Origin: Beroe forskalii
Lineage: Eukaryota; Ctenophora; Nuda; Beroida; Beroidae
Length of the DNA: 64,000 nucleotides
Assembly: GCA_011033025.1 (NCBI GenBank)
Contig: WFMF01000035.1
Coordinates: 372,001-436,000, forward strand
Reading direction: 5' to 3'
Shown here: positions 43,764 through 55,700 of the stretch, one piece after another
Layout of the letters: each line of letters opens with the position of its first letter
How positions within the stretch are numbered: the first letter of the stretch is position 1
Translations under genes and position numbers: made by a program
Notes under the pieces: model-generated
The model's input: the letters and a program-made list of their open reading frames with translations, nothing else
Database searches by the model: none
Told to the model about the DNA's origin: nothing

Positions 43764-46700
43764 TCACACAAACAAGGGCGAATTAACGGCAGCAATTCCA
43801 CAGCCAACTCCGCCCTCATTGTCAGCAATGTTTTTGGTTCGGACGAGCGTCCCGACAACTTCGTTCAGCAGGATACTTCCGTCAGCGGCTGTACCGAACA
43901 CGGAGTATAAACCGAGCTGAAATTTAATAAAGGAAATGTCAATTGTCATCGGACATCAGTGGCATTATAACTGAGGTGTCGCAACTTCTGAGATCGGTGC
44001 CTGAAATTTCCAATTCCACGAAAGCGCCATTCGTTCGTGGGTGTACTGATTTGTCAGGCGTTGCCTGACCCCCTTGAAATATTGGGTCTGACGACGTCAG
44101 ACGAGTACTGATTTAACAGTATATCCACGTACGTACATGGCGCCGCGCGATCGGAAATTTTAGAATGATTCTCATTTCTCGAGGTGGCGACACCTGCGTA
44201 AATCCTTTAACTCATATTGTAATTATCATGTGAGTACATGGATCGATCATTTGATCTATAAAAATGGATAAACTCCGATAGGAATTCTAAGAAAAGTAGA
44301 TTGCGCGTACTATAAAATGTGCTTCTTTATCAATCTCTTCGTCGATCAATGCATGTGGAAATATATGGGAACAACAACTACAAGAACACGTCCTTTTGAC
44401 ATTGACCATTCAGGGCACAAGTTGACCATCAAATCAGTGCTGATTGGTCAATGTAAAGCCGCTAAATCCGTCAGGGTAAGCTAAATTCACAATACATCAT
44501 AATATGTCAAATCCCTATTATCTGAATAATCCTCACCTCCGATACTGTATCCATCTCCTCAGATAAGACACCTAGTTTGAGGATCTTGTTCCTCAATATG
44601 GGAGGAGTGAACCGTCTCATCAGGATGTACTGGGATCTAGCAGGATCCCCTGACAAAGACTCCAGCGTCTCCTTCATTTCATCGTCCCAGATATTGTTAC
44701 CACCCCCTTCTCTCTGTGGCTTCAACACGTACATTCCCGGATTGTCTATTCCTGAAATGCATGAGAATAAGCACAAATCTGCCACTTCCCTCTGTATGTG
44801 TCTTCAAGAGTCAACACACAGAGAGAGACATTTCTAATTTATGTCATGTGGCAAGTCATGGACATAAATTCCCAGTAATCGATTTGAAAGTCCTATCAGT
44901 ATCCCGTCGCAATCATGAAATTGAAAGTGACAAAAGGAACCAAGTTAAAGATTCAGCTTTGATATTAAAAGCTGTTGAATTATGATTTCAGCCCATCAGC
45001 CATGGAATTGGTCATGATTTCTATATCATTCTGGTGACCGCTGGAAAAGGGCCGGTTAACCGGTGAAAATAATACATCAAAAATACAATTATGGCCTTTA
45101 GAGGTCGGTTAAAAAGGGCCATTTAAAAAGGCCAGATATTCGGTATATGGAGGTATTTCGTATCGCAAACAAAGGCCCGTATGCAATGTAAGTCACTACC
45201 TAGTTGTTACTAGGTAGTGACTAGGTAGTGACTCACTAGCTAGTAGTTACTAGGTAGTGACTAGGTAGTGACTAGGTAGTGACTACTAGGTACTAGGTAG
45301 AGGCTCAATTCCAGCTAAATATACGGGTATTCAGTGCTGAAATTTATTGGATTTAGTTCTACTTTTTTAATTCTATTTTTTAAGAATACTTTCAGGTTAA
45401 AATCATTTTTCCTTCAATTCGAAAAATACAAATTAATTATTAAAAAATTCATCATTAATTCCAGCAGCGTCCAAAAATTACAGTTTTACCGTCAGAAAAT
45501 TCTAAAAATAGGTACAAATCATTGGTAGAAAGCTCGTTTAAAAATAATTTTTTCTTCTTAATGAAAATTAGCAATTTAATATTAAAAAATTCATAATTAA
45601 TTCTAGCAGCGTCCAAAAATTACAGTTTTACCGTCAGAAAATTCTAAAAATAGGTACGAATCATTGGCAGAAAGCTCGTTTAAAAATAATTTTTTCTTCT
45701 TGATGAAAATTCGCAAGTATGCCAAAATAAGTTTTCAAGCACAATCAAAACAATGCAAAATTCCACGATTTATCCAATGGAATTTACGATGAAAAGACAA
45801 AAGTATGTGACTGATCGGAAATCATTGCATGTGATTTTATATATACAACATGACCTCCAGACACGCGTTCCACAAGCTTGTTTGCATTAAACTAGTAAAT
45901 CTAGAAATTGTTTCACAAGAATAGTTGTTTCAGTTAAACGTTACTCGACTTTGGATTTTAGATTGTCAACGAATCAATGAGACGATCTATTTTCAGACAG
46001 AAGTTCATTGGAATTGGAAAACGCTTCCCGATTAGAAAACTGAAGAATGTTACGTACATTTCCTTATTAATCATGATGCTTGTTTTAGTTTGCAATTTTC
46101 TCCTGCGCCTTTTATTGGTCGTGGATATTACAGCTGATATTCAACATTATACAGTGAAAAGACCGAATGGTCCGAAGAGAATAGCCTTATTCGTTCAGGG
46201 TTACGGAGTGGATGACGAGATCATATGGAGAGACATCACACAGTGTATCAGGAATGTGGGACAAGCAAAGCAGCTGGCTGATAACTTCTCCCAATATCCA
46301 TGGGTTAACGTTCAGCCACCTGAACCTTTCGAATTTGATGTCTTCATAAGCCACAAAGAAAAAACAAGTTTTGTTGACATAAAATCGACAATAAAGCTAT
46401 TGGGAGCTGATCGAGTATTTGGGTCTCCTATTTTGGAAAATGAGGGTTACGATGTGAAGCAATTCATAGATCAATTAGAACTTGCAGAAAATCTCGCAAC
46501 AAACAGCAAAAGTTCAAGCCATTACCATTCCTTCTTAAAGATCCACACCAAAACTAAAGTAAAATGGCGACGTGTTGTGTTGGACTGCTTGTGTGGATCA
46601 CCGGGAAATGTTTTGACAGTTTTACAGACATTGGGAAGCGATCCAAATATTGGAATGATTGCGCCTCAGGGTTTTGTTGTCCAAAGATCTATCAACTGTG

Positions 46701-49700
46701 CGAATGTCACTTTCAAACACATCTGCAGTACAAAATACAATGCCAAGGAAATCTTCGAAAGTAGCATAGAAAACATGAAACTTTTGTACCGTGAAATGTA
46801 CAACAAGGAACTTGACTCTAAGTCAGATATTGCCTTCAGCGCTGGAACAATGTTCTGGTGTCGGTATGAAGATTTTGGTGCCGGACTCTGGTTGAAGATA
46901 AGATCTTGGTTATCTGTTAGATGGTCTACTGAATATAAAGCTGATGGTCAGATAGAGCATGCCGTTGAGAGAATGTTTGGAGGTATTCCGTTCCTTAACA
47001 ATGTTACCATAGCTGAGATAGGACTTCCTGCTAAACCCATTGCTACTTATCATCCTGACTACCACCAGTTAGATCGATTTAAAAGGTGGTGGTCATTATT
47101 GAGACATACAACCAATGGCAATCTAGTCAGGCCTCTCTTGGAAAAGCAGGGTGGACTAGGATATTATGACATGACCGATGTCAACATTCGTCGGAAGCAG
47201 GGAGAAATGGCAAAGGCTGCTGGAATTCATGGATTTATGTACAATCACTACTGGCTTTCCAACAACGCAGTTATGGGGAAAATACCCGAGCTTATGTTGC
47301 AAGATGGTTACCCTGACATTCCGTTCATGTTTTGCTGGATGAACGAACAATTTCCTGACATCTGGGTTAGTTTCGCAGAAGAAAAAAAATTGCAGCCCGA
47401 GCAACTTTATGGGGGAGAATGTGACTGGAAAACTCACTTTACCTATCTCTTGCCCTTCTTTAGACATCAAAACTATATCAAAGTAAAAGGCAAACCAGTC
47501 CTTGTTATCAAACATGCCAACAAGACAGATTTAAATTCCACCATGGTGAAGTATTTGAATGGATTAGCTCAAGAAAGTGGCCTCAATGGCATCTTCTGGG
47601 TGTCTCCCCACGCTAAACCCTCAGATATTAGCAATGCAATGGGAGCCACTAACTACCAATCATTCGATGCAACTTTGCCTTTTCAACACGATACCAAGAG
47701 TAGAAATCAGCGGAATTTTTGGGGAACCTTTACTTCCTACGATGATTCCCTCTTCAATAACGTGAACCCATCCATTCACCACGTTTCCTCAGAGGACTTC
47801 AAAAGTGGCATAACATCATATTTTGAACAAATTTTAACCCGCTTTCCAACTTCAGGCTTAAAAGAAATTGACACTGGTCATATTTTCTTCATTTCCGCAT
47901 GGAATAACTGGAGTAACCAATCTGTTCTGGAACCCACTGATAAACATGGGTTTTCCTACTTGAGTGCTATCAAGAGTAATCAGGAAAATACCCCGCTAGT
48001 TAGAGATCGAGAACAGTTTTACAAAGATTATAGAATCTCAATTTGATCTTGAGGAGCGGGTTTTTAATAAACTTATTTCATTATAACATTGCAATCTTAT
48101 CTGTCAAATTCGTAGTTGTCATATCCGAGTTAGGTAGTGTCGGTTATTATTTTACCCTTATAAACATCATTGAACTTTCATTTACGTCAAAATGTTTTAT
48201 TGATCTTGTTCTCTTGTTGTTGTTGTGAAACCCACGGTGGGGCTGGCAATGTGCCGCAATATTATATCAATATTACACATACTCTAGTAGCAGCGTGTAG
48301 TTGTGTATGCACTTCGATGTCCAGAATTTTTGACCATTGGAGGTTGTTCTCCAGGCAATTCTGGTCCAGAATCATCTAGGTACCACTTTTGTATCGCTAG
48401 ACACATGCCTGTGGGGCCACGCCCATGCCACGCCCTTAGGCGCGTATGGTAAAAATTTGTATCTCGGCCCAGGAAGGTCGTAGAAACTCGATTTTGGGCT
48501 CAAACGAATTGCAATGACCATATTTATATTAGACTTGTTAATAAACATATGCCTTAAAATGCGCAGGGAAAAAGTTATGAGCGAAAAACTTATTTTCGAG
48601 CCATGCGCGAGCCACATATTGGGTAATTTTCATAAATCGGTACACGAAGGTCGTAAAGACTGCGTTCATAGCTCAAAAGAAGCGAAATATTCATGTTTAT
48701 ATTCGACTTGTGAATAAACATATGCCCTGAAATGCTCACAAAATGAGTTATGGGCTGAAAACCGATTTTTTTGCCCATTTGCCCTATCTGAATGGGGTAA
48801 ATTAATTCAGTAAAATATCCTAATTTCAATTTAAAATCCTAAACGATTGCTTTTGAGCATTTAATGATATCTTGTGTCAAAAATTTATACATTATAAGAT
48901 CCTCAGATGGCTATGGAAGCTCATCCAAGCTGTAATTCTTTCCGATATTTTAAATGCAAGCCATTTTGGGCATTTTTCGAATTGGGCATGGTTCTCAGCA
49001 TCCATTTGAGATTTTATTGCTATAATTATATGCAGTGTCACTATTTCAATCGGATGAAATCATACAGTTAAATGGGTTCATAGAACATGCCTACAACGCT
49101 CGTCAGTTCAAGTCCAGTTCTTTGATGATCTCCAGTGTGTCCACTTGGATGCAAGTAAACTCTCAATGGAATGCAGAATGTGGAAGCACCTACATTACTA
49201 CAGTAAAATCAGTATAAAGATTGTTCACTGGATTACTCAGAAAAAGTTTGTGTATAGTTTATTTCGAAAATTCATCTTAATTTCATGCTGCTGAAATGAT
49301 ATGATGGATGATATTTAATGAATATGATAGTACCTATGATAGAAGCGTCCAGTCCTTGGGCTTATCACTTACCAGTGGGCTGAAGTTGGGCAACAGGCAC
49401 CATGAGTGGACTTTTGGAATAAAGCCATAAATGCAATAATATCAATGGAAATAGGATATTGTGAGCTAGGAAATGGTTTGCTATTGTTTGAGTATTTTAA
49501 ATTCGATCAATCCATGTGTGAAACATAGCTATTTTGGCTGCCACAGCCAGTTGGGCTCATATGTGTCACAATTTAGCAATTACCGTAAATTTCAATGTCC
49601 AATGAATCTTAATATCTTAATATGAAAACAATCCATCAAAATAGTTTTTCTATGTCAAAGTGACTAAAACATAATTGGACTGTAATTTCAAGGCTCTATT

Positions 49701-52700
49701 TTGGTGGTCAGTTACATCTAAATGGCTTGTAAAAAATAAACGATGACCAGTTTCGTCTTGTTTTCTGCTCAAGCGTAACTCCATAGTAATTTAAAATCAT
49801 GTTAATAAACAATTTCAGCTCCTAATCGGTCAGATCTATGTCTCAAGCACTTCAAAGCATGAAACTATTCAAGTATAAACTATAGGTCTTTAGTATTACA
49901 GATAACTAGATAAGCAGATAGAAAACTATTGATTTGTAATGCACTTGGTTTGCTGTTTCCTATGTAAGTTGGATTAAATGATTACATGATCCCGAATTAG
50001 GCAAAATTGAGAGTCTACTGCCTCTGGTGCTCGAATTGGGCATGAGGGAATACAATGGAATCCCGGATTCCTTTGTAAAGCATTTATCTGGCTCATCCGT
50101 TTTGAACTTGTAGTACTATCTATCTTGTATCTTTTAATCCATAACTGGGATCTTCCAGCCTTCATTCCGTTCCATTGGGATCTTTCTGATTTTCAATTTA
50201 TTGATCTTCAATTTAGTGATTAAATGACTTTCTGAACCACTATCGATACCACTACAACACTGACTGCATTCCTCATTTTGTTGTAATATTATTACATAAT
50301 TGAGACTTCCATACTGACTTCCAATCATTAGCCCCATGAATTATCCATAGGCTAATAATCCATGGATTATCTAGTGGGCAGATTTGAAAAGTCCACTCAT
50401 GGTGTTTGTTGCCCAACTTTAGCCCACTGGTAAGTGATAAGCCCAAGGACTGGACGCTTCTATCATAGGTACTATCATATTCATTAAATATCATCCATCA
50501 TATCATTTCAGCAGCATGAAATTAAGATGTATTTTCGAAATAAACTATACACAAACTTTTTCTGAGTAATCCAGTGAACAATCTTTATACTGATTTTACT
50601 GTAGTAATGTAGGTGCTTCCACATTCTGCATTCCATTGAGAGTTTACTTGCATCCAAGTGGACACACTGGAGATCATCAAAGAACTGGACTTGAACTGAC
50701 GAGCGTTGTAAGCATGTTCTATGAACCCATTTAACTGTATGATTTCATCCGATTGAAATAGTGACACTGCATATAATTATAGCAATAACATCTCAAATGG
50801 ATGCTGAGAACCATGATGCCCAATTCGAAAAATGCCCAAAATGGCTTGCATCTAAAATATCGGAAAGAATTACAGCTTGGATGAGCTTCCATAGCCATCT
50901 GAGGATCTTATAATGTATAAATTTTTGACACAAGATATCATTAAATGCTCAAAAGCAATCGTTTAGGATTTTGAATTGAAATTAGGATATTTTACTGAAT
51001 TAATTTACCCCATTCAGATAGGGCAAATGGGCAAAAAATCGGTTTTCAGCCCATAACTCATTTTGTGAGCATTTCAGGGCATATGTTTATTCACAAGTCG
51101 AATATAAACATGAATATTTCGCTTCTTTTGAGCTATGAACGCAGTCTTTACGACCTTCGTGTACCAATTTATGAAAATTACCCAATATGAGGCTCGCGCA
51201 TGGCTCGAAAATCAGTTTTTCGCTCATAACTTTTTTCCTGAGCATTTTAAGGCATATGTTCATTAACAAGTCTAATATAAATATGGTCATTGCAATTCGT
51301 TTGAGCCCAAAATCGAGTTTCTACGACCTTCCTGGGCCGAGATACAAATTTTCACCATACGCGCCTAAGGGCGTGGCATGGGCGTGGCCCCACAGGCATG
51401 TGTCTAGCGATACAAAAGAGGTACCTAGATGATTCTGGACCAGAATTGCCTGGAGAACAACCTCCAATGGTCAAAAATTCTGGACATCGAAGTGCATACA
51501 CAACTACACGCTGCTACTAGAGTAACAATACAAGTTTAACAATCCAACAAAAACATAGACTCACAAAGCACTGATATTGCGTATTTAAGGAGTTCATCTT
51601 TATGTAATAATATGTCGTGTAAAAGCATATGAAATGTGGATATTACCAAGACTGCAGATCAATGGGGTTGGCAAGTAGGGGGAGCCCATGTATCCGTTTC
51701 GGTTACACGGGCTCCCCCTATTCTAGGTATCACAAATTACAGAGTTCACCGTACCCAGGCTTTCCCTACACATGGGATAACCTCTTATGAACGCTCCCCT
51801 ATACACCGCTCCCCCTAATCTAGGGCTCCTCCGATTTCCCGGGGCTCACCTCTATACCCGGTCTCGCCCATACCAGACTCACCCTATTGCCAGGCTTCAC
51901 CATACCAGGCCCCACCGAAACTCGGGCTTCACCAATGCCTTGGGATAACCCCGATACAGGGACTCACCCGTACCAGACTCACCTTATTGCCGGGCTTCGC
52001 CATACCAGGCTCCACCGAACCTCGGGCTTCACCAATGCCCTGGGATAACCCCGATACAGGGGCTCACCCGTACCAGGTTCACCCTTACCTTGGGCTTCAC
52101 CATAACAGGCTCACCCGAACCTCGGGCTTCACTGATGTTCTGGGCTCACCCTTCAACATGGGATCACCCCTACCAGGCTCACCCTTACCTTGGGCTTCAC
52201 CATAACAGGCTCAACCGAACCTCGGGCTTCACTGATGTTCTGGGCTTACCCTTCAACATGGGATCACCCATATGCATACCAGGCTCACCCTTACCTTGGG
52301 CTTCACCGAACTTGGCTCCACCTTATCCTGGGCTTCACCATAACTTGGGCTCACCAAGATACATGGGATCGCCCATAGGAGGCTCACCCTTACCTTGGGC
52401 TCCACCGACCTTGGCTACACCTTATCCCGGGCTTCACCATAGCTTGGGCTCCCCACACTTACACAGGCTCCCCCTACCAACTCGGGCTCACATATGATAA
52501 CTCGGGCTCCCCCATACTTACTTGGGATCCACCTTCCAACTTGGGCTTCCCATACTAACTCGGGCTCCCCCATACTAACTCGGGCTCCCCCACTCTAACT
52601 CGGGCTCCCCACACTACCTCGCGCTACCCCATACCAACTTGGACTCCCCCGTGCTGTTCGGGCTCCCCCATACCAACTTGGGCTCCCCCGTGCTAGTCGG

Positions 52701-55700
52701 GCTCCCCTATACTAACATGGGCTCCCCCATGCTGTTCGGCCTCCCCCATATCAACTTTGGCTCCCCCATACAAACTTAGGCTCCCCCGTAATGTTTGGGC
52801 TCCCCCATACCAACTTGGGCTCCCCCGTGCTGTTCGGGCTCCCCTATACTAACATGGGCTCCCCCGTGCTGTTCGGGCTCCCCCATACCAACTCTGGCTC
52901 CCCCATACAAACTTTGGCTCCCCGTAATGTTCGGGCTCTCCCATACCAACTTGGGCTCCCCCTTATTAACTTGGGCTCCCCCATACTAACTCGGGCTCCC
53001 TCTACCAATTTGGCCCCCCCCCCATACTCCCATACTAACTCGGGCTCCTCATACTAACTCGGGCTCCCCCATACTAACTCGGGCTCCCCCATACTAACTC
53101 GGGCTCCCCCTACTACCTCGGGCTCCCCACACTAACTCGGGCTACCCCATACTAACTTGGGCTCCCCCATACTAACTCGGGCTCCCCCATACCATCTTGG
53201 GCTCCCCTGTTCTGTTCGGGCTCCACCATACCAACTTGGGCTCCCCGTGCTGTTCGGGCTCCCCCATACCAACTTGGAGTCTCCCTTGTACTGTTCGGGC
53301 TCCCCTATACTAACATGGGCTCCCCTGTACTGTTCGGGCCCCCCTATACTAACATGGGCTCCCAAGTGCTGTTCGGGCTCCCCCATATCAACTTTGGCTC
53401 CCCCATACTCCCATACAAACTTGGGCTCCCCCGTAATGTTCGGGCTCCCCCATACCAACATGGGCTCCCCCGTGCTGTTCGGGCTTCCCTATACTAACAT
53501 GGACTCCCCCGTGCTGTTCGGGCTCCCCCATACTAACTCGGGCTCCCCCATACTAACTCGGGCTCCCCCATACTAACTCGGGCTCCCACATACTAACTCG
53601 GGCTCCCCCATACTAACTCGGGCTCCCCAATACTAACTCGGGCTCCCCCATACTAACTCGGGCTCCCCCATACTAACTCGGGCTCCCCCATACTAACTCG
53701 GGCTCCCCCATACCATCTTGGGCTCCCCCGTGCTGTTCGGGCTCCCCCATACTAACTCGGGCTCCCCCATACTAACTCGGGCTCCCCCATACTAACTCGG
53801 GCTCCCCCTACTACCTCGGGCTCCCCACACTAACTCGGGATAATTACGAAATAAGTACAGCCTTAATGCGATATGTTAAATGATCGTCGACAACAAATAC
53901 CACTTTTCTAACACCCTGCAAAAAATTGCGGCGTTTCAACTCCATTTGGTTCAGATAAACGTTCAAATATGGGGGCCACTGAGCAATTCCCCCTCTTTCC
54001 TTTATATTATAGACTAGAAGGCCCGTTGGGCCTTCTAGGTAACAGGACGCCCCACCATTTCAATGCTGGCTACAGAGTACCACATTACCACAATGATAAC
54101 ATATAATTGCTCTAGCCATGACACTGGTTTCTTCAAATATGGACAGTTTACGCAGTATTTTAAAAATTCATGGAACACAACGCAGATTTCACAAATATTG
54201 AATTGTAGAAATTAATGACAAAAACAAATGTTTGTAAAATTGCGTTTTTTAAAGTTCGGAAGTGTCTAATGTGATATCTAACATTAAGTGAGTAAGTAAG
54301 TCATTGATGCAATTTTTTGTTACTGGGGGTGGGGGTGCAACGTAACGAAATTGCGAAATATTCACGTGGGCTTTAAAAATATCTAAATTAAAAATTACGA
54401 TTGCATATTAACCTCCAGCATACAGTTGGCAATTATGAAGAACTCAAGAACAATGCTTTTTTAATCTTAAGTTCAGATTAAAAGTTCAGATTTTAGGAGA
54501 ATAGATGGGCAACAAATTTGAATCCAAGATCCTTTAAATAAAAATTGTTCGCATTTCTGCCTGTTCATAACCCACTTCTAGCTCCGCCTCCAGTAAAAAT
54601 GAATTCTTCATTCCGTCGAATTATCGCAGCAAACCATCGAAACTACAATTAATATCTTCACATGAATGAATTATCGCTGATTTTCACTGTGGAACAAAAT
54701 GCTCAACTCTTACCTTTCTTCTATAATGCTGCTAAGAGTTGATAGTCTTAAGCTGTCGTAATCTTTTTTCCGTACTCGAAAATTTCATTGAGAACCTAAA
54801 CTATCAATTTCAACGGCTGAAACGTTTCCAAAATACACAATAGCGAAATGGCAGATTCTTCGTAAAATGCACGTGCAGTTTTGCGCGCGCTAGCCCATGT
54901 ATCCATAGCAACACGCGCAACTGATAAATCAAACCTATAACTCGATCTTGTTTTTTGCGACCCTTTTTTCAACTTTGAGCATAAATTACGGAAAATCTAA
55001 AGCCTTTACGCAAAAAAGGAAAACGATGTAATACGAAGACACCTTTTTTCTACCACCCTGCAAAAAATCGCGGGTTTTCAACTCCTAGTGTGTCAGATTT
55101 TCATGGAGAGCGGAGGCTCCTACTTATAACTACCTCTCTCGATTATAATCTTTAATATAAAGGAAAGAGGCACTTCTACGTTTGTTCTTGAATAACTGAC
55201 ACAAATGAAGCTAAAAAGCCGCAATTTTTTGCAAGGCGGTAGAAAATGGATAAACTTAAAAGATAGCATGGCCAAAAATAGGATTTAGGCTTTAGATTTT
55301 TCGTAAATAACTTCGAAAGTCCGAAAAATTCACCCTAAAACAAGATCGCGTTCTAGGTTAAATTCACCAGTTGCGCGCGTCGCTATGGGGATTGGTGATT
55401 GCGCGCACTAAACTGCACGTGCATTTTAACGAAGCATCTGCCATTTCGTTACTGTGTACTTTGAAAACGTTTCAACTGTTTAAAGTCATAATTTACGTTC
55501 TCAATGGAATTTTCGAGTTTGGTAAAAAGTTTATGACAGAAGCATATCAACTCTAATCACTATTGTAGGAGAAAAGGTAAGAGTTGAACAATTTGTTCCA
55601 TTGTGAAAATCAGCGATAATTCTTTCATATCAAGATATTTGTAGTTTCGATGGTTGGTTATGAGGATTCGACAGGAGTAATTCATATTTACCCAAGTGAG

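Noticed and set aside
45195-45300. CRISPR-like spaced repeat
   Set aside because: The 11-bp taggtagtgac units are contiguous and degenerate with no spacers, and the genome is eukaryotic.
49035-50767. Identical 60-residue open frames in the two palindrome arms
   Set aside because: Their identity reflects arm identity, not selection. They are short and have no recognisable domain.
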